The notes: generated by a model not told the origin, from the letters alone. DNA of 64,000 nt from Fragum whitleyi (GCA_948146395.1 OX411549.1:26786655-26850654); one strand, 5' to 3'; shown: positions 24,190-35,723, counted from the stretch's first letter. Translations and numbers: made by a program.

Positions 24190-24300
24190 CTGCAAAGCTG
24201 GGTCTCATTCTTACGATGGTTGATCCAAAAATTCGTAAAATGGGGTTATAAAACTTTCGAAAAAGACGACTATCAAAATAAAAATCATACATTCACATTT
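24190..24300. repeat. Short dispersed repeat shared with 39610-39725
   Basis: TTGATCCAAAAATTCGTAAA then GGGGTTATAAAA, followed further on by CATACATTCA, recur in the same order near 39655-39725. Boundaries are unclear. Confidence 0.5.
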
Positions 24301-25729
24301 TGGTGTTGACGTCAGGTCACTATTCACTCGAATATTTAGTCTTATTTAAGATGTCCTGTGTCCGTAAAAACTCTTTCAAAATGTTTAAAGATGACAATTG
24401 ATTTCCTATTTTTGCTCTGTTTATTTCAAATAAAATTTACGAATACTTCTAGAAAATTCGATTTATGTAACAGATTTCTATTATTTTTAAAGCTCCCCGC
24501 CTAAGCATAGATATGTTACTAACGTAACGAAATTTAAGTCTGCTTAATATGATTTCGCAAAAATAATAATATTTGTGCTTTTCGAAGATACTGGACTGCA
24601 CATTAAACAAATAATACACTGAAGAAGCTAGAAATGCCCAAGTTATTAATCCATTGTACGAATTTCTGGATTACCCCTTGTAGATGATAGCGAACTTTTT
24701 CGCATCGAGAACGTAAGGTTGGTCCTTTTTTCAAAGTCACCAAGGAATTCCATATTTAGACTTCTGCCTCGAATTGTAAACCAACAAGGATCCCTTTTAA
24801 AGTAGAAATTGATGTACTCTTTTGTTTTGTGAATATTTTGATTTTTGGAAAATTGTGTTTACTCGAGAGGCGTTTAGATTATGTTTATGATGCCATGAAT
24901 CTATAAACATAACTACGGTGTATTAAAATTGGAACCTAAATTTTACTCATGGATGAATGAACCCGATTTTATCGACAAATCAAAATTCATGATTCTTTGT
25001 GGATGAATATGAAACTAATCAAACCTAGATGAAAATTTTCGTAACAAAAAAGATTCTTTAAATTTCATAAAATTTATAATATTTCTTTCTAAATATGATT
25101 GAACACTTTTTAAGTCGTGACGTAGAAAGGGACCATTATTAATTTGCCAAACCGGTCTGCGCGAAATGCCCAATACAACCAGAGTCAATAATTCGCTTTT
25201 AGGATAGCTAATTTATTTCACCAAGCAAACCTTTTGAAAAATAAAGACAGTTCTACTTTGATGTATCTGTGTTTGTTTTAAATACATAAACGATTCATGG
25301 GTTCCCTACGCCTAGATTGGTCTCTTTAACCGAAATTAATTGATGAATCTCTGGCCTCGCCGATTGACCTCAGTCATGACCCCACCCCCCCACCCCCCTT
25401 AAAGTTAAAACGTTAGGCTATATCTACAAAAATATACCGTAGTCATGGACAAAAAAAACAAACAGCATATCATATGAGGGCGACATAAACGTCACAGCTT
25501 ACTTAAGCTGTAGTTACGACGTTCATTACATCGCCCACTTACGAAATTATTTAAAACAAAATGGCGGGAAAAGACGGGGTTTAACAAATATCTCATTATG
25601 TACATGGTCGTTTTGATTGATCCATCGATCTTTTAATATTGACATCAGCGATGTATTAATTTCTCGAAAATCTCGAGTAACCGTTTTGTTCGAGGTGTCA
25701 CTTTTATCGTAGCTGATTTCGACATAATA
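24301..25729. other. AT-rich region without recognised genes
   Basis: No long frame and no inverted repeat were recognised. A C-run lies near 25380-25398. Confidence 0.4.
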
Positions 25730-26152
25730 TAGTTTAAGAAATCGTCAAATTGACTTCCAACTTTATCTAGCCATTCTAAATCGCTCAAATAGCGCTCCGT
25801 TCATTCATATCAACCACGCACTAAAATCCCTTAAAACGCACATAAATCATAAAAAACATTCTAAATGAACCAAAACTATCAAAATTTTATTGAAAACGAT
25901 CAAATTGTTCCATGATTTTTTGTCTGGTTTGAATTTTAAAACGTTTGATCGGTACGTGAAGACAAACATATAGAAGGAACGGATTATCCTAAGGGAGGTA
26001 TCAAGTTATCTTTGATTTTGTCCATATTTGACGAAATTACCGAAAATGTAAATGTCTCAATTTAACTAATTCTCGCTTCACACATCCATTCATTTAATTT
26101 AAACATCTTTCAAATTCTTTCACCTTATAATTTAATATTTTTTTAACTTTTT
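25730..26152 (+). mobile_element. P1 MITE, diverged copy immediately upstream of the GPCR gene
   Basis: It starts TAGTTTAAGAAATCGTCAAA, then CATTCTAAATCGCTCAAATA / GCGCTCCGTTCATTCAT. A decayed centre (GGGAGGTATCAAGTTATC) follows, then TTCTCGCTTCACACATCC, and the end decays into ATTTTTTTAACTTTTTATA. The right end is about 171 bp 5' of the GPCR start codon and about 16 bp from a good splice-acceptor-like site. Confidence 0.65.
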
Positions 26153-26160
26153 ATACTTCT

Positions 26161-26168
26161 TCTTTCAG
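26161..26168 (+). promoter_or_regulatory. Putative splice acceptor upstream of the GPCR start
   Basis: A pyrimidine tract ending in TTCTTCTTTCAG directly follows the end of the P1 MITE, whose TTTAACT could act as a branch point. If used, 26169-26323 would be the 5' part of a non-coding or leader-less exon joined to the receptor frame. Inferred from consensus only. Confidence 0.35.
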
Positions 26169-26323
26169 ATCTGTTTGCTGGCAATCGACCGTGCTTAGTG
26201 CTCTTGATAGGTTAGACTGATGATAAATTGCCAATTTAATCTTGGAATGAACTTTCGAACTTCCGCCGTTGTGGATAATTAGTTTACCTGAAAAATAATG
26301 ACAAAGCCTGGGAGTCACAATTA

Positions 26324-27610
26324 ATGATGGTTTCATTTGGACAAGAGTCACGTGGTTTGGATGACCGGAAATACGTCACGCCCGCGGAAGAATGTAGAAG
26401 ACATTCGAATCACTCGATAACCGGTCTATTTTGCAATGCAACGTGGGATTCGATTATCTGCTGGCCGCCAACTCCGGCCGGCAAAGTGGCCACCCAACCT
26501 TGCCCGCCTATCTTCGACGCCGATTTTGATAAAAGTGTTTACAAAACATGTGGAGTAGATGGCCGCTGGTCGATATCGGAGTTTTGGAAAGGTTTCGGTC
26601 ATAGCGATTACAGTGAGTGCATAGACCACTTCAGAGGTCTCGAGGATGTTTTTGATCTCCAGGAACAATTGGAAACCCCTAAAAACACCGGATCAAACAT
26701 CAAGTCAACAACTGCTATTGTAGCTGTAACGATTTCAACCATTTCTCTCATGGTTTTACTCGTGTCAATCATCTCTATTAATTTTATTCTACCAAGAGCT
26801 TTAAACCAGGCGGTACACTATAAAATTTCACGTCACATTTTTCCTGTATTTATTTTCGAGACTTTCATCATTCTTCTTGAACAGATATTTATTCTTTCTG
26901 AATCTCATTATGGCTTGACGTACAAGACCGTGACTAATACTCCAGTTGCGTGTGAAATAATGATATGTATTAAAGAATATTCGTGTTTGACAACCTATAT
27001 GTGGGTCCTTCTACAGTGCCGTAACCTTCGGAACAAAGCAAAAAGTGATCAATATGCGGGGCCTAGTTTGATTGTGTATTATTTTGTTGGGTGGGGTATA
27101 CCAATAATTCCAACGACAGTATGGGCAATGGCGGCTTTACTCAGTCATGACGTCACATGTTGGGATGGGTACCAGTTTGAAACAATAAGCTGGATATTAG
27201 ATGCAACCAAAATGGCGATCTTATTAGGAACTATCGTCTGTTTGTTGTTGATAGTGAAACAACTGATAAACGGTACTGGAATATTCGAAAAGACGTTTAC
27301 AGGGCACGAGAAAACTTGCACGAACAGGCGATTATGCTATGATGCCATTACATTTTCTTTATTCGTATTTTACGAAGTGGTTGTTCTATTGATCGTATTA
27401 TTACATCACCACCACCAAACCTTCCAGAATGTGTCGGAGGGCGGTGGACTGGCGTGTATCATCAGTGAAAGCTCGAAAGGGGCAGTAATAACTATCCTGT
27501 TTTGGACATTTAATCTAGACATTCGTGCCCTATTAGAGATTAAAATAAGGCGAATTTCTCGTCAGCATTTAGTCCCCTCGCCAACTGATATTGAAGAAAA
27601 TACATTGTGA
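26324..27610 (+). CDS. Class B (secretin-type) G-protein-coupled receptor, single open frame
   Basis: This 428-residue frame encodes a plasma-membrane receptor of the hormone/neuropeptide class. Residues 24-99 form a hormone-receptor domain with six cysteines (24, 37, 46, 60, 76, 99) and the family words CNATWD, CWPPTPAG and PCP. Seven hydrophobic segments lie at about 128-156, 171-192, 207-231, 246-273, 289-312, 340-360 and 376-398. C210 and C279 fit the conserved TM3-ECL2 disulfide, GWGIP (256-260) is the TM4 signature, CW at 279-280 matches ECL2, and SKGAVITILFWTFN replaces the usual S-QG TM7 motif. No signal peptide is seen. An in-frame TAA at 26276 closes the frame upstream, so the ATG pair at 26324 is the best start unless a leader exon is spliced on. 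There is no intron in the receptor body, unusual for this class. Ligand and subtype cannot be named; PDF-, calcitonin- or CRF-like are all possible. Confidence 0.88.
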   Translation: MMVSFGQESRGLDDRKYVTPAEECRRHSNHSITGLFCNATWDSIICWPPTPAGKVATQPCPPIFDADFDKSVYKTCGVDGRWSISEFWKGFGHSDYSECIDHFRGLEDVFDLQEQLETPKNTGSNIKSTTAIVAVTISTISLMVLLVSIISINFILPRALNQAVHYKISRHIFPVFIFETFIILLEQIFILSESHYGLTYKTVTNTPVACEIMICIKEYSCLTTYMWVLLQCRNLRNKAKSDQYAGPSLIVYYFVGWGIPIIPTTVWAMAALLSHDVTCWDGYQFETISWILDATKMAILLGTIVCLLLIVKQLINGTGIFEKTFTGHEKTCTNRRLCYDAITFSLFVFYEVVVLLIVLLHHHHQTFQNVSEGGGLACIISESSKGAVITILFWTFNLDIRALLEIKIRRISRQHLVPSPTDIEENTL

Positions 27611-28344
27611 TTGAAACGAGCGAAATTCACCATTTTGTAATTGAAGGATTATGAATTAGCAGAATTTATACATTAACAAAATTTATATTCTATGATTCCT
27701 GGACAAATTGTCTTGCTACTTTCGTGCATGTAGAAATGTAGAAATTCAAAAGTAGGTTTCAATTCATGTCTGTTCATTATGACCGCCAAGAAAGGTGTTT
27801 TTTTTTTTTTTCATTTTTGAGCTGTAACCAAAGAACCTACATCAATTTACTTCACGCAAGTGATGGAATTCTGACTTTGTGGGTAGTTTTATTGTTTTGT
27901 GATAACGTCATTAAAATGGTCACATTTGAACCTTTGGACTTTCTATCTCGTAGTTAACTGCGAAATTTTATTGCCAAGGCAAGTGTAGCATTGTATTAGT
28001 GTTGCCCTTGACCAATACATCTGAAGGGGGGGAGACATTTATGATCTTTCACAATGTTGACCAAGGTTTCCTGGTAAAAATCATAAGGAAACCTCTGTTA
28101 ACACTGTTAAAGTTCATTGTACTCCCGAATCGTTGCGGAACTATAACGGGTCTACTACTAGTACTTTAATTTAAAAAAGTGCGGGGTTAACCCAGGAACA
28201 TTAAATTTGTAAATCGTTTTAAATAAGAAACTGCTCCTTTTTTCTAGATGTACACGAAGTTCGTACTTTGTATGACCTTATTTGGTAAATACACTAATTT
28301 AATTATGGTAATTTCGCCAGTATAAGATGTGTATCTTTGTTCAT
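27611..28344. other. 3' flank of the GPCR gene
   Basis: No canonical AATAAA was seen soon after the stop codon. An ATTAAA variant lies at about 27910-27915 and could serve as the polyadenylation signal. A T-run lies near 27799-27810. No other feature was recognised. Confidence 0.35.
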
Positions 28345-28425
28345 TAGGCCTTGACGAAAGGAACCAGAGTAATCTATGAAGTCGCTAATTTTCTCCCTCT
28401 TTTCATAATTACTTCGCGCTTACCA
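28345..28425 (+). repeat. Short dispersed repeat, copy 1 (direct partner at 29967-30049)
   Basis: GACGAAAGGAACCAGAGTAA, then AGTCGCTAATTTTCTCCC and CATAATTACTTCG, recur at 29967-30049 with a few changes, in the same orientation 1.6 kb away. Confidence 0.65.
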
Positions 28426-28758
28426 TCAAGGTATTCTGCGTTATTATTCAACTGTCAGGGCCTGGCTTAGTCGTGACGAAATGGCCAGTTAACTTTTCAA
28501 TATTTTGGTTTCTTTCAAAAGTAAGTCCACAATTATTGATAACGCGTGAAAATAACAAATTGGTGTACGTGCTCACAGAAAGTGAAGACATTTTATCGTT
28601 TAGTTACCAATGCACCGTAACTTCAGCTATGAAAACTATGTCGACTTTTTATAAAAGTAAGTACATAATGTATTTGTAAAAGCTAATTTACCTTAACCTT
28701 AAGTGCAACGACCCAGTATTAGGCTCCGCCCTGCCAGGGCAATAATCCTGGATTATAA

Positions 28759-29110
28759 TACAATTAATAACATCATGAAATGGACACTTTTTCGAACATA
28801 ATCAGTATAAATCACTCGTTCAGCGCTACATTCATTTATTTCAAACGCTCACTCCAAATGCTCAAAAACGCTCCAAAATCGTTAGAAATACAATGTAATG
28901 CAAAATCATTAAAGGAAATCAACATTTCATTTGATCTTCTATGTTTCAGCGATTTTTGGCCGTTATGGATTTAAAAGCGTCTGATGGGACACCAAAAAAA
29001 GGAAATTGGCGAATTACCACCAGCGAAATTGCACTCAAAACTCGCTCGTTTTACTCCAAAATCACTCCATAGTCATTTACATTGTCTATTTATGACATTG
29101 CGTATTTAAT
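28759..29110 (+). mobile_element. P1 MITE, diverged copy
   Basis: It starts TACAATTAATAACATCATG, then AAATCACTCGTTCAGCGCTA and CTCAAAAACGCTCC. The central hairpin is lost. CACTCAAAACTCGCTCG, CCAAAATCACTCC and a decayed end near 29095-29110 follow. Confidence 0.7.
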
Positions 29111-29267
29111 CCTATAACAATACAAATATCCATGTGATAACATTCCGTATATTTTTTATGATATCACAGTTATTTTCAGAACAATGATATAATGTGGTTA
29201 TTTTTAGAAACTTGCATTTCAGTTTGGAAAATCGACGAAAAGAAGACAAAAATGGGTTATTAGATAA

Positions 29268-29414
29268 ATATAATACGCACTTAGTGTATCATATGAAAAA
29301 CATATCTAACTAGGTTGTGGGAATTGATTATTGCCGCGGCAGAGCCTCGACAATGATCAATTCTCCAAGCCTCGTTCGATTTTTTTTCATACAAAACACT
29401 AAGTACGTATTATA
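29268..29414. repeat. Small foldback around GGCAGAGCCTCG
   Basis: ATAATACGCACTTAGTGTAT and CATATGAAAAA at the left pair with TTTTTTCATACAAAACACTA / AGTACGTATTATA at the right. The centre GCCGCGGCAGAGCCTCG resembles the centre of the foldback at 41838-41998. Confidence 0.75.
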
Positions 29415-29966
29415 TAATTCTTGTTAAGCCTTAAAGCTGCTCTTTCACAGATTTGGAAAATGTTAGTTTTGAGTTCTTCTTAAAATCAATCGCAAGTAAC
29501 GACCTCATCATGTTGAAGCCCTTAAAATAATAAGATTAAATCTGATAATGCATTGAAAGAAAGGCCGATATTCCTGAATTTAGCGAAATTCATTCCGAAA
29601 ATACATCAACTACTAACGCTTAAAAAAATTCTTCAATTTCGAGCAAACTATTTACGCATGAATTCTGCATGTTTGTCTCATTCAATCAAAGATTAAGGTA
29701 AAAGTATTTGACAGCTGGAAACATCATATCTAAGCAAAAATTAAAGATTAATCATAAAAAGTAACGATTTTGTAATTTATAGACTCGAAATAAATAGACT
29801 GGATTCCTTACTGATCTTGTCGCTTCGAAATAATAAGATACAAAATTATTGAAATATGTTGTTTTTAGTGCCAATGCCATTGGGTCATTCTTAATCGTCT
29901 AAAATACACACATTTCCAAATCTAAGAACAAGTTTTGTATTTTTTCTATGAAAAACCGTGAAAGAG

Positions 29967-30049
29967 CACCTTTAACGAAAGGAACCAAAGTAATCCTGGA
30001 AGTCACTAATTTTCTCCCCCGTTTCTTAATTACTTCGGTAATAGCCTAC
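29967..30049 (+). repeat. Short dispersed repeat, copy 2
   Basis: AACGAAAGGAACCAAAGTAA, AGTCACTAATTTTCTCCC and TTAATTACTTCGG match 28345-28425. Confidence 0.65.
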
Positions 30050-30175
30050 ATTCACAGAACCTTGACCACTGCTCAAGATCTATGTCACGACTATTTCGTG
30101 TCACGGTTAGGGTCGCACTTTCGGTACACTGTGACATCTTTTTGTGACAGAATTGTAGCTATAAAAAAGATCTTC

Positions 30176-30735
30176 TGAGTCTGAGGTTATCAAACTTTTT
30201 CCGCGTTCAACTGAGCATTTCCCTCGAACTAAGAATTGAAATAAATTTATAAACTTTCTGTACACCGGTGCCGCCTTTTTGTGACAGCAAAAAGTTTTCT
30301 GTGTCCAAGGTTATGAGACTTTTTGGCCTCCAGACCTAAAGGTTCTGAGTTCGATTTCCGGGAGCGGCTATCGATCTTGGTTCTTTCATTTGCCCACATA
30401 TTTTGTACGAGTACTGGTGCATTTTCCAGGAAGCAGGATCAAGAGGGATTAATTTATGTTGTAAGAACTTGTTTCGATGTAAAATACAAACAAATAGGTT
30501 TAAACCATTAAAACATTTTTCGCGCTCAATTGACACTTTTCTCAAATTTAGAATCTAAATGATTGTGTGATCATTAAATGATATTATTAATAAGTTATTA
30601 TCTGTAACAACTAATTAATATTACTTTAATTGTTCATACATTCATATAAGTATAACAACAAAAATAAAGCTACAATATCAGGATAAAATTCAACGAAATT
30701 CTCAGTTGAGAACAAGAAAAGTTTGTTGTTGGTTT
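30176..30735. mobile_element. P2 foldback MITE, copy 3, interrupted
   Basis: The left end is TGAGTCTGAGGTTATCAAAC with CGTTCAACTGAG. The right part, from about 30500, has CGCTCAATTGACACTTTTCT, the central hairpin AATAAGTTATT / AACAACTAATTAA, and TCAGTTGAGAACAAGAAAAG. Between 30290 and 30500 lie a second GAGGTTAT-like start (TCCAAGGTTATGAGAC) and tRNA-like/SINE sequence (AGTTCGATTTCCGGGAGC), so the element was broken by an insertion or a rearrangement. Confidence 0.6.
30320..30440 (+). mobile_element. SINE fragment (B-box-like head)
   Basis: GGCCTCCAGACCTAAAGGTT then TGAGTTCGATTTCCGGGAGC resembles the 3' half of a tRNA-like head, and GGTTCTTTCATTTGCCCAC follows. No full body could be delimited. 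Confidence 0.45.
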
Positions 30736-30739
30736 TTTT

Positions 30740-31600
30740 TTTTTGTTTTGTTTTTTTGTTAAATCTTGTGCGCCGAACATAACTCTAAAAATAACAAAAC
30801 AGGAAATAGATATGTGACTTGACATACAAAAAGGGGACTATTAGGTAATTCAGAAAAATAGATAATTGAAATAGAGATTGGTTCCAGTAGAGGTCAACTC
30901 TAGACCACATTTAAAAAGAATGGTAGGAGAGAACGGGAAGAATGTGCGAGTTTTCAGTCATTGATGTTCACTAACGTTGCTCGGTATCCAGTGGATAGTC
31001 TAGGGTATTCGAGCATATATTTATACAAGGGCTTACTTTTTGTACCATCGTTTGGGCTCTATAGGTAAACCATGCTTTCTGAATGTTTAAGAACAGACTT
31101 TCGACGAGTTTAATATAGAGAAATTGGGACCAACGATATTTTTGCTGTCACGGTCTTTTCGCTATACTGAAGGATCACAGAAACACAAAACTACTGGAAT
31201 TTCTACAATTGCGCACAATCCTTTGAACTTCATCTGTAAACGTCATGTGTCATAGCGTAAAAGTAATATGCTTTCGAAACCGACTTAATCATGAAGAAAC
31301 TAAAATTGGAACGACAAAAAGCATGAAATTTCGATTGGGAGAAAAAAGCGTTTTACTTGATGAGTTTCTTTACTGTATCAGTATACAGGTGATTACATTT
31401 GTAATTAAGTACCGTTATCTCACGCTTTTTAAATTTCAGTTCAGTCCACCCCTACTAGTGGCTATACCACATTTTCCCGCGTTTTCGAATACCCCGGTTG
31501 GACTATACCTTTAATATATAAACCAATTCACGGTTTAAATGACCGGGTTGAGCCAACCAGTAGGTTAGGTTGTGCATGTCATTACACCAACACTCAGTTT
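30740..31600. other. No feature seen
   Basis: AT-rich DNA. An 89-codon frame at 31245-31514 has no recognisable domain and no start context worth calling. Confidence 0.35.
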
Positions 31601-31604
31601 TTTG

Positions 31605-31634
31605 GGTTTTTTTTTTTTTTTTTTTTTTTTTTTT
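31605..31634. repeat. Poly-T tract
   Basis: A run of about 30 T after CAGTTTTTTGGG. It may be a reversed poly-A tail of a retroposed sequence or simple repeat growth. Confidence 0.85.
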
Positions 31635-31709
31635 CGAATATAAATCCTGTCCAATCACGCCCGTATACATTGTATTTATTCAAGGCCAATTAAAAAAAAT
31701 CCCAATAAC

Positions 31710-33490
31710 AGTTCTATAAAGTTTGAAATGAAATTGGCCCAGTGGTTTGCGAGGAGAAAATAAGCTTCATCCTACCACATGCACTCACATTTATGGGCTT
31801 ATCTAAATTGCGTAATACACGTTTTGAAAATTGTTCCCTAAGGATAGAACCTGCAAGAATTGTTTGAAATTAGCCAAGAAGTTTCAGAGGATTGGACTTT
31901 TATATTTCAAAATGAACGTAAGCGACTCCAATACTCAGAATGCATCGACACCAATATCATTCCTCCGGTCCACGGAAAGGACTTGTAGAAGAAACTGTCT
32001 GTCAATTTAAAAAAAATGAAGCCCGTCCAAACCACTATACAATGGAAAACTTTTTGGAAAAAGAAGAAATTGCTTGTCAAGGGCTATTTCTTCCATTCCA
32101 ACTCTGGTTTTCTTAAAATCTATCCCTGATTATGGTTAAGAAAAACACTTTTTGATTTTTTTATTTAGAGGACCTTGAATGATAAGGAAGGCCCTGTAAG
32201 ATTAAGGGTTAAAAGGCCTTTCATACTGCTGACGAAAAGTTGTCTGTATCGAACCTTGTATAGATACTTATGGTTTTATAAAAAAAAAAAAAAAACAAAA
32301 AAAAAAACGGGAGAACCGTGGTTGTGAGACGGATCCATCGAGGAACAACCATCACTATGTAAAGTTTTGTTGCAAATGAATGACAATCGACATTCTTAAA
32401 CATTTAAAGATTTCAAAGTTTAAAAAAAAAAAAACGCCAAATGCCATAATTTCTCATCGGAACGGTAAAAAATCACAAGAACGTCTGAGAAGCAACACCC
32501 AAGCAACAGTCATATTTGGTTGGAATTGGCCCACTGGTATTGAATGAGGAGATGAAAGAATTTTAGCCCTGTCCTGCCACGTCCATATTTAGCAGACAAT
32601 CTAAATTTTACGCAAAGAATATTCACGCCAAGTTTCATTCAAAACAGATTTATAGTGCAGTAAAATCAACTTTAACCAATTGAAGAAAAAAACCTTACTG
32701 AGACAGCCATAATTTTATGGTCATTCAACTTCGCCGGGATGTGTCTGAACAAGAGGCCGAGATGGCATGTATCGCTTCACTCGCTTTAACATAGCCAGAC
32801 CGTCATAAAATAAAACTTACTTTGACTGAAAACAACACTTTGAAGTCTCTTTAGAACTATTTTGTAATGGCTTACTAGGTCTGACCAAAATTGTACCGAA
32901 TTAATCGACCACCATTAACTTGCATACTCTTCATCTATATTATTGTCAACATGAAAGTATTTGCAGTAAGTACGCCATTCTATACATATTTTAGAAATAA
33001 TGAAAATAAATGGTTAATCATACCGAGATTAACTGAAATAAGTCAAGTTGATTGGGAGCAGAAGATTTTTTTGAGATTTCAAAGTGAAGAGGACACGCCT
33101 TGCAGCGCCAATTTTTGGGACCAACAAAATTTCTTTGATTATTTAGGTAAAGGGTAAACCAAAGAACATCCATGCCAGGTTTCATTGAAATCGACCCAAT
33201 GGTTTGGGAGGAGTAGATTTTCAAAGATGAAAATAAGCCCCGCCCTGTCACGCCAAATATTTGAAAGTCAATCAAAATTTCTCTAACAATTTAAGAAGAG
33301 GGTCACCCACGGAATATATCTATTAAGTATGATTAAAGTTAACGAGTGGTTTAAGAGGGGAAGATGTTTAAAGAAAAGTTTTACGCCCGGACGTACTGGC
33401 GGACGGACGGACGCACGCACGCCGGACACTCCGCAATGACAAAAGCTCGCTGGCATTCGGCCAGCAAAGCTGAAAGTTGGTGAAAGCGGC
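31710..33490 (-). mobile_element. Core-repeat element, minus strand, decayed
   Basis: Degenerate units recur at about 31720-32000, 32500-32690 and 33170-33390. Each has the words 'GAAAT(T)GGCCCA.TGGT', 'GAGGAG' and 'CCTGTCACG(C/T)C'. The right end (33385-33480) carries GGCGGACGGACGGACGCACG and then a short hairpin, GCTGGC..GCCAGC, next to AAAAGCTCGCTGGCATTCGG. On the minus strand this is the same start design as the element at 62857 (AGCTCCACTGGC...GCCACTGGGGC followed by GTCCG repeats). The 60-88 codon frames inside are not genes. Confidence 0.6.
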
Positions 33491-34370
33491 TTAAAGCACA
33501 ATTTAAAATTAAATCAGCATAATTTGAAAATGTAGCCGAGTTAAATATTTTGTTTGGAATAGTACCAGTAAAATCGTAAAGTACATTACAAACAGGAGAT
33601 GTTGAGCTAGAATTTCCCAGGAAATTAAGTACAAATTACCTATCAAGGGAAAACAAATAAAAATCCAAAACCACAGATTCTTTGTGTGATTAATGAAACA
33701 ATTGTTCTGAGAAAAACGTTCTGTGACACCTTAACATTTTTGTCGTATGTCGCAGTCTCGCTCTGAAATCGGAACTCAAGGTTAATCTAATCAGACCGAG
33801 TTATGTTACAAACAGAAAACTTTCGCCAGTCATTTACGAGTTGCAAGAAAAGTCATTTGAGAGAAGAGTATCTATGTATTTGTTGATTTCAGATTTGAAA
33901 CTAAAACCCTGATCCAACTCTATAAAATTCGAAGCGTTTTCATACCTGGATTGGATTAATAAAATTTCAAGTGTCAAACCTACATAAAATCAACAAAAAC
34001 TCTCGTCATATTTACATAATTTAGTAGCACGGAACTAATTGTAAAGATCTATCAACTATGAAACAACTTTTAAGGGACTACTCTGTGCAGAAGCTTACAA
34101 ACAACTGCGTTTCTGAAAAGAGTTCATTGATTAATAAAGCCGTTTGCGTTTCATACCTCGCGGAAGCCAAAAACGACAACAACAGCAGCGAAATATTCTC
34201 TTTGGAATTCTCCAAAGAAATACAGTTAAGATCATCTTGATGTTGACATTCAATCCGATAACAAAAAACACTAAGCACTCCATTTATTTTGTTTCCAACC
34301 ACTTACTTAACCCTTTGCTGTTTAATCCCTGCTTTTTACGTGCCTGTGATTTTATGATTGAGAAAACATT
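33491..34370. other. No feature seen
   Basis: Overlapping frames of 60-76 codons at 34058-34374 run on both strands. None has a domain or plausible composition. Confidence 0.35.
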
Positions 34371-34420
34371 GTGAAAAAAGTAGAAATTGCTTCTGACAAG
34401 CAATTTCTTCTTTTTCCACA
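34371..34420. repeat. Hairpin AGAAATTGCTT/AAGCAATTTCT, copy 1
   Basis: AAATTGCTTCTGACAAGCAA lies at the centre. The arms extend outward through GTAG and TTCTTCTTTTTCCACA. The same hairpin lies at 40833-40900, and a one-sided version near 32050-32095. A stem of about 20 bp would form readily. Confidence 0.8.
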
Positions 34421-34515
34421 CTATTTTCTACCCTACTGAATGCTTATTTTCAAATTAAATCCACTTTAAACCTTTGAATTTGGACAGATCGAAAATTTCG
34501 TAAAACAGGAAAGGG

Positions 34516-34901
34516 TTAAATCACTCAAAGAAGCTCCGTTCTAAATCTCTTCGAAATCGTTCAAAACGATCAATATTTCATTCAATACAACCTAATCATC
34601 CGATAATTAAATTGGCTGATGTGCATATTAAATCGCCTTATTGAGCCGTGAAGCCACAAAAACAGAATATATATATATACCTTTTTGTTTTTGTTCGTTG
34701 TCATAAGTTGAAAAAATACGTTGGCTTCTGCGATGGGGTAGGGGTGGGGGTGGGGGGTAATAATGGACGAAATTGGACGAAAGAAGCGTTATTGGATTAC
34801 CTCCCGTTCATTCCATACATAACTCCTCAAACTCATTTTATTTCTCTCGGGAATCATTCCGAATCCATTCATATTCTCAATATCATGATGTTGTTACTGT
34901 A
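34516..34901 (+). mobile_element. P1 MITE, diverged copy
   Basis: The left end is decayed (TAAATCACTCAAAGAAGCTC then CGTTCTAAATC). The centre is ATGGACGAAATTGGACGAAA with GGATTACCTCCCGTTCATTC, and the right end ATATCATGATGTTGTTACTG then TA. A (TA)n and a GGGTGGGGGTGGGG run lie within. Confidence 0.6.
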
Positions 34902-35322
34902 TATCCTTTAAAATCTTCTAAGTAATAATGTTAAAATACAAAATTGGAAATAAATAGGCTCCACTTTTGGTAACCACAATTCTATCAAGCTGTTATTACG
35001 GAATATTGCCAGGGGCAGAACGTTTTCAAAATTTACGTGGCTATCCTTCCGCCCCCTCATGGAAGGCAACAAGAGTGTCGTTGTTAGATTGAAGCGATGG
35101 CTCAGCGCGAAACAGTTGTAACCGACTAAATATTTAGGCAGTTAAAACTGTTGAGCGCTTGGTCATCGATATGGGATCGGTTATGAGACAAGTTGATATT
35201 TCCGGGCCTAGAATAGAAGTGTTTTACATCTAACCATGTCTTCCATGAAATGCCGTGTCATGTACATTGGCCCAGCCCGGTAAGGTCAGTTGGTAATTCA
35301 GCTTTATATCTTATACATCTTT

Positions 35323-35550
35323 TATATGAGCCCTTGCGTGACATTTCCAACAATTTCATGTGTGTGTGAAGAACAGACATTGAGAAGTCTGGACAATCAC
35401 ATTATGCATTAAAATTAATCTTGGGTTGTGAGCCACCTAATGATGAGGTAGTGAAGACTCTGATCAGACTGTGGGGCTGCACAGGCTGATCAGAGTCTTA
35501 ATGCTGCGTAAATGTGAAATTGTTGGAAATGTAACGCACAGGCTCATATA
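35323..35550. mobile_element. P3 MITE, copy 2
   Basis: TATATGAGCCCTTGCGTGAC and TTTCCAACAATTTCA at the left are mirrored by TGAAATTGTTGGAAATGTAA and CGCACAGGCTCATATA at the right. The inner hairpin is GACTCTGATCAGACTG / GGCTGATCAGAGTC. This is the best-preserved copy of the family at 15670-15921. Confidence 0.88.
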
Positions 35551-35723
35551 ATTTATCGAAGTATATGTTGTAGCCATAATAACAAATGGTTAACAAATGG
35601 ACTACTTAAAGTACCAAAGAGACAGCAAAAATCGAATCCCTTGATAAGAAGCACGTACTTAACAACCAGAGTCCTTGTTCTGAAGGCTTATTCCCGATTC
35701 TGCCTCATTTGAAAACCCGATAT

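Noticed and set aside
26426..26668. 80-codon minus frame
   Set aside because: Shadow of the GPCR coding sequence.
32891..33275. Opposed frames of 88 and 85 codons
   Set aside because: Both lie in a decayed core-repeat element (GAGGAG / CCTGTCACGCC units).
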